DNA from: Escarpia spicata
Taxonomy: Eukaryota; Annelida; Polychaeta; Sabellida; Siboglinidae
Length of the DNA stretch: 64,000 bases
Reading direction: 5' to 3'
Assembly: GCA_963995525.1 (NCBI GenBank)
Contig: OZ023216.1
Location: 38,151,526 to 38,215,525, forward strand
In this document: positions 20,346 to 31,895 of the stretch, piece by piece
How positions within the stretch are numbered: the stretch's first letter is position 1
How the letters are laid out: every line of letters begins with the position of its first letter
Notes under the pieces: model-generated
What the model saw: only the letters and a program-made list of their open reading frames with translations
Databases searched by the model: none
Told to the model about the DNA's origin: nothing
Position numbers and translations under genes: made by a program

Positions 20346-23224
20346 ATTCGCAGGGGGGACTCACAGAAAAGCCTGAAAATGGAGGCATAGATAAAGACAG
20401 CACAAATAAATCAACAAATAACAGTCTGGAAAACTCTTCTGAAGCTGGATATAAATGTGTTTGTTTAAATGCAAGGAGTATAGTAAACAAAAGAAATGAA
20501 CTAAACATTATGGTAGAGGATATTGACCCTCATATAATAGGTATAACCGAATCCTGGACCACCACCGATATATCAGATGCTGAATTGGGACTGACAGGAT
20601 ATGTAATGTTTAGAAAAGATAGAATAGGAAGAAAGGGAGGTGGAGTTATTTTATATATTAAAGAATCTATTCAGGCTTATGAAATAAAATTAGAAAGAGA
20701 AGCAGATTGCGAAGAAGCTGTTTGGTGTAACATAGTTACAGGAAACTCAACGTTGACGGTTGGGTTGGTTTATCGAAGTCCAAACATAAGCATAGAAGAG
20801 AATGAAAAAATACAAAACGCTATAAGGGAAGTAAGCAAACGGGACTGTATTATTATGGGGGATTTTAACCATGGGCATATACAATGGAAATCTCTACAGA
20901 GTATGGGGAGAGAGGACCACAAGTTTTTAGTTTTAGTTCAAGATACATTCCTTTCTCAACATGTGCTAGAACCAACCAGGGGTGAGAATGTGTTAGACAT
21001 AGTTTTGTCCTCACAGAATGAATTAGTTGACAATGTCAAGATATGTGAGCCACTGGGGAGTAGCGATCACAACCAGATACATTTTACCATCAAAGTAAAA
21101 TCAGAAAGGAATAGCAAAAAGCAGTATAGGAGAAATTTCCACAAAGGAAGGTATAAGGACATGAGGAAATATTTAGCAAAGATAGACTGGAATAAGACAC
21201 TGAAAAATAAGACGGCAACAGAATGCTGGAATATATTAAAGAGTGAAATTAAGTGCATAATCGATAAATTTGTACCCTTCAAAAACCAAGGAAAACGGTC
21301 CAAAAAGAAACACTTATCGAAAGAAGCCATTAGAAAAATTAAGTATAAACAAATGATGTGGAAGTCATATAGATGTACTGGAAATGATGAAGACTACAAC
21401 AATTATAAAGAAGCACTTAACCAAGCTACTGCTGAAATTAGAAATTCAAAGAGAAGCTATGAACAACAATTAGCTAGTAATATAAAACATGACAGCAAGA
21501 GTTTTTATGCGTATGTTCGAAGCAAACAGAAAGTTCAAGATAAGGTCGGTCCTCTAGAAGATAGTGCTGGAAATATGATACCAGAGGGATTCATAATGGC
21601 AGAAGACCTGAATGAGTACTTTAGTTCAGTGTTTACCAGGGAAGATATTAGTTCACTGCCAATACCAGACGCTAAGTTCAAGGGGGCAGATTCAGACTAT
21701 TTAGGACAATTAATTGTAACCCCGGAAATGGTAGCTAAGAAAATAAGGGCTATGAAGGAAAATAAATCACCTGGAGTGGATGGTATTCCACCCAAACTAC
21801 TATTGGAAATTGTAGAACAAATTAGCATACCACTTGCAACAGTTTTCAACTTGTCATTAGAAGAGGGAGTGGTTCCTTTAGAATGGAAAGAAGCAAACAT
21901 TATACCGTTATTCAAAAAAGGTTCGAGAAACAAGTCAGAGAACTATAGACCAGTGAGTTTAACATCAGTGATTTGTAAATTATTAGAAAGACTAATTAAA
22001 GATCACATGGTGGATTTTCTTGTTAAACAAAACTTGATAAACCCATCTCAACATGGTTTTTTTAAAGCGAGGTCATGCTTAACAAATATGTTATGTTTTT
22101 TGGAAGACATCACTAAGTGGGTAGATGAGGGAACACCAGTAGATATCGTCTACTTAGATTTTCAAAAAGCTTTTGACAAAGTACCACATCAAAGATTACT
22201 GCTTAAACTAAAGGCCCATGGCATAGGAAATGGTATAATAAACTGGATAGAACAATGGCTGATTGACAGAAGACAACGTGTAGTAGTTGATGGGGAGGCT
22301 TCAAACTGGAAATCGGTATTGAGTGGGGTACCACAGGGATCAGTATTAGGTCCTATATTATTCTTAATATACATCAACGATTTGGATGATGAAATAACAA
22401 GCAAGGTGTTGAAATTTGCGGATGATACAAAAGTGTTTAGAAGGATTAAAAGTGATGGAGATAGACAGCATTTACAAGATGATCTTGACAGGTTGATGAA
22501 ATGGTCTGAAAAATGGCAAATGATGTTCAATTTTGGGAAATGTAAATGCCTCCACATAGGACATGGGAACGAAGAGGTAGAATATACAATGGGGGGTACT
22601 GTACTAAGTACTACTGTAAAAGAAAAGGACTTAGGGTTAACCGTTAGTGCTGATATGAAGATTTCAGAGCAGTGCGGAATTGCAGCTTCAAAGGGAAATC
22701 AAATCCTTGGATTAATTAGGCGAAACATAACGTATAAGGAAAAAGAGCTAATAATACCGCTGTACAAAACAATAGTTAGGCCTCATTTAGAATATTGTAT
22801 TCAAGCGTGGAGGCCATATCGCAGGAAGGACATAGATATGCTAGAAAGAGTGCAGAGGAGAGCAACTAAAATGATACCAAATCTGAGGGATCTTAGTTAT
22901 GAAATACGCCTAAAAAAATGCGGTTTAACAACACTAGAGACCAGGAGATTGAGAGGAGATCAGATAGAAGTGTTTAAAATATTGAAGGGTTATGAAAATA
23001 TTGATAGAAATATGTTTTTCTCAGTTAAGAAAGATAGAAGGACTAGAGGACATGATCTTGCATTAGCAAAGGAGCAGAGTAGATTGGATATAAGAAAGTT
23101 TTCATTTTCACAAAGGACTGTAAATGAATGGAACAGATTACCTGCTGATTGTGTGGGTGCTAGTAGCGTGAATATGTTTAAAAATAAAATCGACACATAC
23201 CTCAGACGGGCGGGATACACATAG
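20315..23224 (+). CDS. CR1 ORF2: endonuclease and reverse transcriptase
   Basis: About 965 residues, open from just after a TGA at 20312. The apurinic-type endonuclease covers residues about 40-260 (counted from 20327), with CLNARSI, ITESW, GRKGGG, GDFN (178-181) and SSDHN (245-249). The RT has NYRPVSLTSVICKLLERLI, LDFQKAFDKVPH (catalytic Asp near 611), GVPQGSVLGP and FADD (697-700). The C-terminal part has RPHLEYCIQAW and RRATKMIP. This is the target-nicking and cDNA-synthesis enzyme of a CR1 LINE. There is no ATG near the start: the first in-frame ATG is at 20510, already inside the endonuclease. It lies in the -1 frame relative to ORF1 and overlaps its end, so it is probably made by frameshifting or reinitiation. 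Confidence 0.85.
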   Translation, partial: QWDRLHLFKLDSQGGLTEKPENGGIDKDSTNKSTNNSLENSSEAGYKCVCLNARSIVNKRNELNIMVEDIDPHIIGITESWTTTDISDAELGLTGYVMFRKDRIGRKGGGVILYIKESIQAYEIKLEREADCEEAVWCNIVTGNSTLTVGLVYRSPNISIEENEKIQNAIREVSKRDCIIMGDFNHGHIQWKSLQSMGREDHKFLVLVQDTFLSQHVLEPTRGENVLDIVLSSQNELVDNVKICEPLGSSDHNQIHFTIKVKSERNSKKQYRRNFHKGRYKDMRKYLAKIDWNKTLKNKTATECWNILKSEIKCIIDKFVPFKNQGKRSKKKHLSKEAIRKIKYKQMMWKSYRCTGNDEDYNNYKEALNQATAEIRNSKRSYEQQLASNIKHDSKSFYAYVRSKQKVQDKVGPLEDSAGNMIPEGFIMAEDLNEYFSSVFTREDISSLPIPDAKFKGADSDYLGQLIVTPEMVAKKIRAMKENKSPGVDGIPPKLLLEIVEQISIPLATVFNLSLEEGVVPLEWKEANIIPLFKKGSRNKSENYRPVSLTSVICKLLERLIKDHMVDFLVKQNLINPSQHGFFKARSCLTNMLCFLEDITKWVDEGTPVDIVYLDFQKAFDKVPHQRLLLKLKAHGIGNGIINWIEQWLIDRRQRVVVDGEASNWKSVLSGVPQGSVLGPILFLIYINDLDDEITSKVLKFADDTKVFRRIKSDGDRQHLQDDLDRLMKWSEKWQMMFNFGKCKCLHIGHGNEEVEYTMGGTVLSTTVKEKDLGLTVSADMKISEQCGIAASKGNQILGLIRRNITYKEKELIIPLYKTIVRPHLEYCIQAWRPYRRKDIDMLERVQRRATKMIPNLRDLSYEIRLKKCGLTTLETRRLRGDQIEVFKILKGYENIDRNMFFSVKKDRRTRGHDLALAKEQSRLDIRKFSFSQRTVNEWNRLPADCVGASSVNMFKNKIDTYLRRAGYT
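20336..20342 (+). promoter_or_regulatory. Candidate -1 ribosomal frameshift site TTTAAAC
   Basis: In the ORF1 frame the codons read TAT TTA AAC TAG, so T-TTA-AAC is an X-XXY-YYZ heptamer in the correct register. Slipping back one base moves ribosomes from ORF1 into the ORF2 frame (TTT AAA CTA). The zero-frame stop follows directly. I see no strong hairpin just downstream; only a weak four-pair stem, GCCT/AGGC, near 20371-20386. Confidence 0.5.
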
Positions 23225-23424
23225 ATAAAAAGGTCGGACTCTCGAAAAGCCAAGGGCTTCCTTGTCCACCTGCTACCTAGAGTTAATTCTCTGGGTGGCA
23301 ATCTTGTTAAATCTTGTTAAATCTTGTAAACGCTCAGCTATCGCTGTTGGCGATCAAAGTGCAGTCTAGCGTGACGCGACGGACAAAGCAGGCGCGTGCG
23401 ATCAAGTATGACGCGCGCTTGGCC

Positions 23425-23500
23425 AAGCCGAGTGCAGGAGTGCAGGAGTGCCGGAGTGCCGGAGTGCCGGTGTGCCGGTGTGCCGGAGTGCTGGTGTGCG
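23425..23500. repeat. 9-bp minisatellite (GAGTGCCGG-like)
   Basis: About eight units of GAGTGCAGG, GAGTGCCGG or TGTGCCGGT lie between the CR1 3' tail and the GT microsatellite. Confidence 0.85.
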
Positions 23501-23567
23501 CTCTGCCGTGACGAGCCTGAGCAAACTTATGAATAGACTAGGTAATTGATTATTTTGTTATTGTCTC

Positions 23568-23850
<283 letters not shown>

Positions 23851-23981
23851 AAATACAAGGCGTAATTACTAAAACTTTTATTATGGTGCTTATGCCTTTA
23901 AATTCAATTCTAGTTTCCTCATTATCTGGTCTTTTATCACAGTTTACGTAATTTACATATTTATTTCCATAATTCATCGTA

Positions 23982-24331
23982 GTTGCAATGCATTGCTCGA
24001 TGATTAACACATTAACATATGGTATCGTTTAACCGCGTGATTGTTATGCTAATTTAATTATACACATTTGCCCCAGGCTAGCAAAATACGCACGCTGGTG
24101 AAATTCTGATCAATGGAAGTGCGTTTATTTTTTTGGAATTGTAATTCAAAAAGCATACAGGTATAATGCAGCACTAAATGCGGTTGTAATTCGATGAGTC
24201 TATTGGCGTGGAACAGACTTAGTAAAATGTGTGTGCGCGCGTGTATGTGTGTGTGTGTGCGTGCGTGTGTGAATGCGTGCGTGCGTGCGTAGTGTTTGCG
24301 GCGTGTGCATGTGTGCGTGCGTGTGTATGCA

Positions 24332-24378
<47 letters not shown>

Positions 24379-26333
24379 CTGTCTGCGTGCCTGCGTGCGT
24401 GCATGTATATGTCCGTGTGTGGCCAATAGTTGCATTAATTGTCACAAAGGTAATGTGCTCATAATGAGATGACATCTTTAAGCATAATACATAGGTAATT
24501 TTAAGGAGTTTTTTTATACTGCAAAAAACCCGTGACACGGTGGTGAGAAGGTGCCGGTGGCGCCTCCTGGGGTTCACAGTTTTCACTATATAAAATCACT
24601 GTTAAGAAGCGAGATCGATGTAAAAAAGCTAAATTGGGCCAATGAGTTGACAACAATTTCGGTGAAACGGTGCACGGATGATTCGTCGAACACAGTGTCA
24701 TCGAAATGTGTCTCCAACGCAATAGCTCGAAAGCCTCAACTATGCATTCATCTCCTGTTTCTTCGCCGTCCACAACTCACGCCGTTTATCGCAAATGGGA
24801 GTAGTACCTAAGTCATCGTTTCTTTGCCTACATGTAAAACATTCCTGCTTTTCCAGATCATATCCAGCGTTTAATTGATCGGGAAATGTCCTCACTAGTT
24901 AAGTGAGGAAATGTTCCGATTGCCACAACTGTTTTATTATTGATATACTAATTGTGATAATGTCGTAACTATCGCGATAGTATCGAGATTATTTCATGTA
25001 ATAGCGAGTGCCTAGGAAAAAAAACAGCCGCAAAGTAATTGAAGAGTGACGTCATCGCGCCGTCTTAGAGGTAGCTGGATAAAACTGTGAACCCGCGAAT
25101 GACGTCGCTACGTTCGACGATTGTTAATGCGTTGTCGTAAATAAGTCGAATTATAAACTGAAATAAAAAAACATGTTTACGAACAATGTTTTATGTGGCA
25201 GGCGTAGTTTGTTGTTCTGTTTGCCAGCTATTGTTATCAGGATCATTCAGAGTACCATCGATGATAACTATTGATAATTAAAATTACTATTGGTAGTCCT
25301 CACGTCGACTATCGCGTTGCATAAATAGTGCTGCATTGTTACACCCTTTGTATTATCGGTGTCCAAACATCGGACGTGTACTCTCTCCTCTCTCCTCTCT
25401 CCTCTCTCCTCTCTCCTCTCTCCTCTCTCCTCTCTCCTCTCCGAAAAGGTTGTATTTTGGTTATTCTGACAGAATTGGAAGATATTTCTACAAAGATGTT
25501 TTCATCGAATATAAGTTTGATGGTAGCACGGAATGGCCCCTGGTAGTGCAAACACAAAAGGACTCTAGTCTGGATAGGTTTCATTTTATTTGAGCATGAT
25601 GAACAAACAAATATCACCTACGTATAATAAAGTTACCTTTGTAACACTGTTTAACAAATTATGTCAAACATGCAAATTATACCGCATGGTATGTACGAGT
25701 TCTTTTTGTAAAACCATACTACACTGAAACCTCCTTAATTCGAACACTGGCTCCAAGAATATGCGGTCGGATTAGTGAGTGTTTTGTATCAACGATTCAT
25801 GCGCACAATGGGGTATATCATCTATTCCGTTCTCCTGAAATGATGTCCGGCTTATCCGATTCGGGATTAATGAAGTGCATAGTATAAACTATAGACAGGC
25901 GAAATTATAAATCGTCCTGTTTTTTACGTAAAATACAATTGGCGCATTATCTGATTTTGCATAATGTTGCGTGATAACTAATAAAACGTTTTGGTAGTTA
26001 AAATATTCAACTCAAACTGCGTGGTGTGGGCGGTGTGCGCTGTGTGCGCTGTGTGCGCTGTGTGCGCTGTGTGCGCTGTGTGCGCTGTGTGCGCTGTGTG
26101 CGCTGTGTGCGCTGTGTGCGCTGTGTGCGCTGTGTGCGCTGTGTGCGCTGTGTGCGCGGTGTGCGCTGTGTGCGCTGTGTGCGCTGTGTGCGCTGTGCGC
26201 GCGGTGTGGGCTGTGTGCCTGGTGTGCCCGGTGTGTGCGGTATGCGTAAAATACAATTGGCGCATTATCTGATTTTGCATAATTTTGCGTGATAACTAAT
26301 GAAACGTGATGCATTCAAACACGTTTTGCGGTG
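23982..26333. repeat. 2.35 kb tandem unit, copy 1
   Basis: It begins GTTGCAATGCATTGCTCGAT and repeats from 26334 with few differences. Within the unit are a GCGT run (24232-24405), a CTCTCCT 7-bp run (25380-25440) and a possible pogo-like miniature element (about 25726-25880, CACTGAAACCTCC end). A 9-bp minisatellite (26029-26235) is flanked by direct repeats of about 60 bp (25928-25990 and 26246-26305, starting GTAAAATACAATTGG). No coding gene is supported. Confidence 0.85.
26029..26235. repeat. 9-bp minisatellite GCTGTGTGC, short allele
   Basis: About 22 copies of a 9-bp GCTGTGTGC unit, nearly homogeneous, with GCGGTGTGC variants at the edges. The length is a multiple of three and the unit has no stop, so all frames appear open. 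Confidence 0.95.
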
Positions 26334-26723
26334 GTTGCAATGCATTCCTCGATGATTAACACATTAACATATGGTATCGTTTAACCGCGTGATTGTTATA
26401 TTAATTTAATTATACACATTTGCCCCAGGCTAGCAAAATACGCACGCAACACCGCTGGTGAAATTCTGATCAATGGAAGTGCCTTTATTTTTCTGGAATT
26501 GTAATTCAAAAAGCATACAGGTATAATGCAGCACTAAATGCGGTTGTAATTCGATGAGTCTATCGGCGTGGAACAGACTTAGTAAAATGTGTGTGCGCGC
26601 GTGTATATGTGTGTGTGTGCGTGCGTGCGTGAATGCGTGCGTGCGTGCGTAGTGTTTGCGGTGTGTGCATGCGTGCGTGCGTGCGTAGTGTTTGCGGCGT
26701 GTGCATGCGTGCGTGCGTGTGTA

Positions 26724-26755
<32 letters not shown>

Positions 26756-28983
26756 TGTATATGTCCGTGAGTGGCCAATAGTTGCATTAATTGTCACTAA
26801 GGTAATGTGCTCATAATGAAACTACATCTTTAAGCATAATACATAGTTAATTTTAAGGAGTTTTTTATACTGCAACAAACTCGTGACACGGTGGTGAGAA
26901 GGTGCCGGTGGCGCCTCCTGGGGTTCACAGTTTTCACTATATAAAATCACTGTTAAGAAGCGAGATCGATGTAAAAAAGCTAAATTGGGCCAATGAGTTG
27001 ACAACAATTTCGGTGAAACGGTGCACGGATGATTCGTCGAACACATGTCATCGAAATTTGTCTCCAACGCAATAGCTCGAAAGCCTCAACTATGCATTCA
27101 TCTCCTGTTTCTTCGCCGTCCACAACTCACGCCGTTTATCGCAAATGGGAGTAGTACCTAAGTCATCGTTTCTTTGCCTACATGTAAAACATTCCTGCTT
27201 TTCCAGATCATATCCAGCGTTTAATTGATCGGGAAATGTCCTCACCAGTTAAGTGAGGAAATGTTCCGATTGCCACAACTGTTTTATTATTGATATACTA
27301 ATTGTGATAATGTCGTAACTATCGCGATAGTATCGAGATTATTTCATGTAATAGCGAGTGCCTAGGAAAAAAAACAGCCGCAAAGTAATTGAAGAGTGAC
27401 GTCATCGCGCCGTCTTAGAGGTAGCTGGATAAAACTGTGAACCCGCGAATGACGTCGCTACGTTCGACGATTGTTAATGCGTTGTCGTAAATAAGTCGAA
27501 TTATAAACTGAAATAAAAAAACATGTTTACGAACAATGTTTTATGTGGCAGGCGTAGTTTGTTGTTCTGTTTGCCAGCTATTGTTATCAGGATCATTCAG
27601 AGTACCATCGATGATAACTATTGATAATTAAAATTACTATTGGTAGTCCTCACGTCGACTATCGCGTTGCATAAATAGTGCTGCATTGTTACACCCTTTG
27701 TATAATCGGTGTCCAAACATCGGACGTGTACTCTCTCCTCTCTCCTCTCTCCTCTCTCCTCTCTCCTCTCTCCTCTCTCCTCTCTCCTCTCCGAAAAGGT
27801 TGTATTTTGGTTATTCTGACAGAATTGGAAGATATTTCTACAAAGATGTTTTCATCGAATATAAGTTTGATGGTAGCACGGAATGGCCTCTGGTAGTGCA
27901 AACACAAAAGGACTCTAGTCTGGATAGGTTTCATTTTATTTGAGCATGATGAACAAACAAATATCACCTACGTATAATAAAGTTATCTTTGTAACACTGT
28001 TTAACAAATTATGTCAAACATGCAAATTATACCGCATGGTATGTACGAATCCTTTTTGTAAAACCATACTACACTGAAACCTCCTTAATTCGAACACTGG
28101 CTCCAAGAATATGCGGTCGGATTAGTGAGTGTTTTGTATCAACGATTCATGCGCACAATGGGGTATATCATCTATTCCGTTCTCCTGAAATGATGTCCGG
28201 CTTATCCGATTCGGGATTAATGAAGTGCATAGTATAAACTATAGACAGGCGAAATTATAAATCTCCTGTTGTTTTACGTAAAATACAATTGGCGCATTAT
28301 CTGATTTTGCATAATGTTGCGTGATAACTAATAAAACGTTTTGGTAGTTAAAATATTCAACTCAAACTGCGTGGTGTGGGCGGTGTGCGCTGTGTGCGCT
28401 GTGTGCGCGGTGTGCGCTGTGTGCGCTGTGTGCGCTGTGTGCGCGGTGTGCGCTGTGTGGCGGTGTGCGCTGTGTGGCGGTGTGCGCTGTGGGCGCTGTG
28501 TGCGCTGTGTGCGCTGTGTGCGCTGTATGCGCTGTGTGCGCTGTGTGCGCTGTGTGCGCTGTGTGCTCGGTGTGCGCTGTGTGGCGGTGTGCGCTGTGTG
28601 GCGGTGTGCGCTGTGTGCGCTGTGTGCGCTGTGTGCGCTGTGTGCGCTGTGTGCGCTGTGTGCGCTGTGTGCGCTGTGTGCGCTGTGTGCGCTGTGTGCG
28701 CGGTGTACGCTGTGTGGGCGGTGTGCGCTGTGTGCGCTGTGTGCGCTGTGTGCGCTGTGTGCGCGGTGTGCGCTGTGTGCGCTGTGTGGCGGTGTGCGCT
28801 GTGTGCGCTGTGTGCGCTGTGTGCGCTGTGTGCGATGTGTGCAATGTGCGCGCGGTGTGGGCTGTGTGCCTGGTGTGCCCGGTGTGTGTGGTATGCGTAA
28901 AATACAATTGGCGCATTATCTGATTTTGCATAATTTTGCGTGATAACTAATGAGACGTGATTCATTCAAACACTTTTGCGGTG
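26334..28983. repeat. 2.65 kb tandem unit, copy 2
   Basis: A second copy of the preceding unit in the same orientation; a third copy is cut off after a few bases at 28984. It is about 300 bp longer, mainly because its 9-bp minisatellite (28379-28890) has grown and diversified with GGC and GCC variant units. The GCGT part is shorter and rearranged (26588-26770). Confidence 0.85.
28379..28890. repeat. 9-bp minisatellite GCTGTGTGC, long allele
   Basis: The homologous array in unit 2 is about 510 bp. It contains interspersed 8-bp and variant units (GTGTGGCG, GTGTGCTCG) that make a higher-order pattern absent from the copy in unit 1. The apparent 200-residue open frames are artefacts. Confidence 0.95.
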
Positions 28984-30625
28984 GTTGCTTGAAAGGCAGC
29001 CAGCATTTGCGTAGACTAAATAATCCTACGTGAGGTCAACGTCAGGGCGGGGAGATACAATAAGTCCTTGCCGATACGACGCGATCTTGGAAAATTCCGC
29101 GTAATCGTCATTTCGGAAACGGGATTTGTGTTTTCGAACGGAAACTCCATAAACGTCGAAAGTGTAGAATCACCAACACCATCAACGATGCTGATTTTAT
29201 TGGCGATATTTTGAAACAAACAAGATTACTATGCAACGGTATTCGTTTATTTTGGTGGATTTATGACGCAGGATTTTTAAAACGCGCAAGGCAAATCGTT
29301 ACGAGTGTCATCAGTCATGGCGCCGCGCCGGTGCTACTTCGTGTCAACCGACGTAAACAGGGCCGCTGGCGGAAGGCGCTAACGTAAACCGTTTCGTGAT
29401 CGTTGTCTGGCTGTCCGCTATGTGCACTGAAGACATGTTGCTAATTAAATGTAATTGTCACATCGTTAGAACACGCATGTGTGTACATATTCCGGTTTCG
29501 AACACAAAACTCGATGGAATAACAACAGCCTAGGTTACGCTGGCTCAAAGTGATATAGCCCGCGTTTCGTAGTTTTAACAAATTCCGTTGGATGGCGTCA
29601 TATATAGCCCTAGCTAAAATGGTTGAACATTATCAGTGAAACATCATCAGTGATTTGCATACATAAATGTTAATGTGATTGTTTGTAACATTTATATTTG
29701 TTAACTTATATATTTAAGGGATTCTCTGTAAGCTAATATACATTCGAGGTGTACCGTATCAAAACGTATTAATTTTACATAAGTACTTTCTCTGCTACTT
29801 ATATCTTGCATGTTTATGCATAATTTGGGTGTTATCTGCGCAAAAAGCCGATAACCAATTGTGTTAACGTGAATAATGTTGAGCTTGTTGCCACGTGGAT
29901 AATTAATTACGCAGCCCGAGTATAATGAATAGTCTTGCACGCGCAGTGAACCACACAAATAGCGTTCACGTCACACACACACAGTTGACATGTTATATTC
30001 CGAGGTGAGTTGATTCAAGCAATGTTACTGTAAATAAGCAATTTGTAGACATATGCATATCGACAGCTATTTTTATAAGTGTAGGAAGCGCTGTTTAATT
30101 ATCCTGTTTCCCAATGCCATCAGCCGAGTAAAGTTTCGGTTAAGTAGAATTATAACGTCCGCCGACGCGGACGGCTGCGGTCGGTGTCAGCTGCCGCTGG
30201 GACTGTCACTGAGTCTGAGTCTATCGAGCCTCTACTACAGTAACTAGCGTAGCCCTAGGCAAGGGTCTCGCCTTTCTAGTTAGTAAAACTGCATTGTCTA
30301 GTATTTGACATGCAGTGAACGAAAATGCACCCTAAAATATTAGTATATATGCAACCATAGCAAGAGGATTAACCTGGTCGTGAATGTAACTTTGTTGCCT
30401 AAATGTGGGATTTGGGAATGCGTCTACGGGTCTTGCCGTTTCCAACTTCCAGTCAGCCGTTTTTGAAAAGTCCCCGTTTCCCCACTTATTTGAACCGAAA
30501 CATAAACACGTGAGATTCGTACGTTCACAGACTGTTTTTAATGCTACAGCTACGATTGTATTCGTCATTTAAAAACGTATCTTTACAACCTTGCTTATCC
30601 ACCTTAGCTCCCTAGCGCCTTGACC
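28984..30625. other. Unique intergenic DNA, no supported gene
   Basis: Short open frames only. A potential tiny exon (ATGTTATATTCCGAG before GTGAGT, 29989-30003) has a good donor but too little coding sequence to call. GC-rich DNA at 29280-29400 and 30145-30215 could be promoter-like. Confidence 0.35.
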
Positions 30626-30629
30626 CATC

Positions 30630-30770
30630 TGTTGACAACTGGAAAACTACTTATGGACTTTGAGATTGACCAACCCTTTTGTTTTGATGCGCCTCTGAGC
30701 TTGGTTTCCAAGGATTTAGGCGCAATAGAAGTTATCTTATTATTATTATTATTATTATTGTTAGTAAACC
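30630..30770 (+). repeat. ATT-tailed dispersed repeat, copy 1
   Basis: The string TTTGAGATTGACCAA...CTGAGCTTGGTTTCCAAGG-ATTTAGGCGCAAT followed by a TTA run recurs at 53109-53228 with the same order and tail. The tail points to a LINE or SINE 3' end. Confidence 0.75.
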
Positions 30771-31121
30771 TGGCTGGCATGTCATCATTCAATGTAAATG
30801 TTTTAGGATTGTTAAAAAGTACACAATACCGTGTAGACACGGAATTTTGCGATGCACGAATTTTGGACAACAGCAGATCTGCACTCTAGTATACATCAGT
30901 TTTTATCCACGAATATATTTTTTTAATCTAATAATATATCAGATCAAACTGCGCTGCTTGATGTGAATAGCACATTTGATAATAATAGTACTTGCTAACA
31001 ACAAATTAAACATTTACTTTTGACATGTTACTTTACCGTTGTGTACACTTTTCATCAGAATGGTCCGTATGTATAATTGTATACAACATTAATTATTAGA
31101 GCATGAATAAAGGAAAATATA

Positions 31122-31305
31122 CAGTGCACTCTGGATAAGGTCGAACTTCCAGGGACCCATGACAATACTGATAAGTGGAATTTTTGATATAAAAAAAGTT
31201 ATCAGAAGGTCCCCTTATTGGGACCTTTGCCCTGGACTGAGGAAAAGATTGACTTAATTTAGCGAACATTCACTTATGTGAGTTCAAGTTATTTGGAATG
31301 CACTA
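31122..31305. mobile_element. Pogo/Tigger-like MITE with TA target duplication
   Basis: The left end CAGTGCACTCTGGATAAGG and the reversed right end TAGTGCATTCCAAATAACT are similar, followed on both sides by TCGAAC/TTGAAC-type sequence. TA flanks both ends (31120-31121, 31306-31307). At 184 bp with no coding capacity, it fits a miniature Tc1/mariner-pogo derivative. Confidence 0.6.
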
Positions 31306-31631
31306 TATATGACCAATGCATACAGGTAATTACGCAGAAGCAAATCAAAAGTTGGCCAAAAAAATGGATTGGGATTTTACTCTGACTGAATCAACATAAC
31401 AAGGTTCTCTTGTATTTATTTTCCATTTAGCCAGCTGTACACTTAGTGATAAGTCCCATAATCCAATATATAAACTGAATTAATCTTCACAGTGTTGAGT
31501 TAGTTAACTCATATTTAAGTTCAACTTTGTTTATTTGCAAGAACATTGGAAATAGCTGAGCTGATAGAAAGACGAAATTGAAGAGCTCTACTTAACAGTG
31601 TCATTAATTGGACAATGGGTCACCTGACATA

Positions 31632-31895
31632 AGATGAAGTCTGACTTTGTTCTGCCCCAATCTGTTCTGTGCGACATCTACTGGGAAGTTCTACCTCATT
31701 TCGAAGTTCAAATGGATGTGTGCATCTGATAGCTTTTTATATCAAAATGCATCTTCTTCACAGTAGTGAAGAAGATGTCTGACTTTGTTCAGTCACATTA
31801 GCTCCGTGTAGCTTCTGCTGGGAATATGTGCATCACTACATTTCAAATGGAATTGCGCAATCGATCGACTTGTGCATACAAATGCACATCATCTC
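31632..31895. repeat. Degenerate 125-bp duplication with a central hairpin
   Basis: GTCTGACTTTGTTC starts both copies (about 31637 and 31777), and AAATGGA...GTGCAT...AAATGCA...CATC recurs in both. At the junction lies a perfect inverted repeat, CATCTTCTTCAC (31750-31761), loop AGTA, GTGAAGAAGATG (31766-31777). Confidence 0.6.

Larger units (their letters stand above)
18600..23335 (+). mobile_element. Intact-looking CR1 LINE (two ORFs)
   Basis: The 5' UTR (approximate start, 18600-19124) leads into ORF1 and an overlapping ORF2, both fully open. A short 3' UTR (23225-23335) ends in tandem ATCTTGTTAA-like units, as CR1 elements do. A deleted copy at 32898-34112 shares ORF2 segments and the same 3' end. 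The open frames and clean tail suggest a recent insertion that could still be mobile. The 5' boundary is not defined by sequence alone. Confidence 0.85.

Noticed and set aside
24058..24586. CRISPR-like or regulatory meaning of the GCGT arrays
   Set aside because: Units are adjacent without spacers, vary freely and occur all over the window; ordinary microsatellites.
26026..28965. Val-Cys, Arg-Cys and His-Thr repeat proteins of 90-200 residues
   Set aside because: Translations of a 9-bp minisatellite in all six frames; no start context and no splice signal.
29989..30003. Five-codon exon MLYSE before a GTGAGT donor
   Set aside because: Too short to distinguish from chance; no acceptor in a compatible phase with coding content was found downstream.
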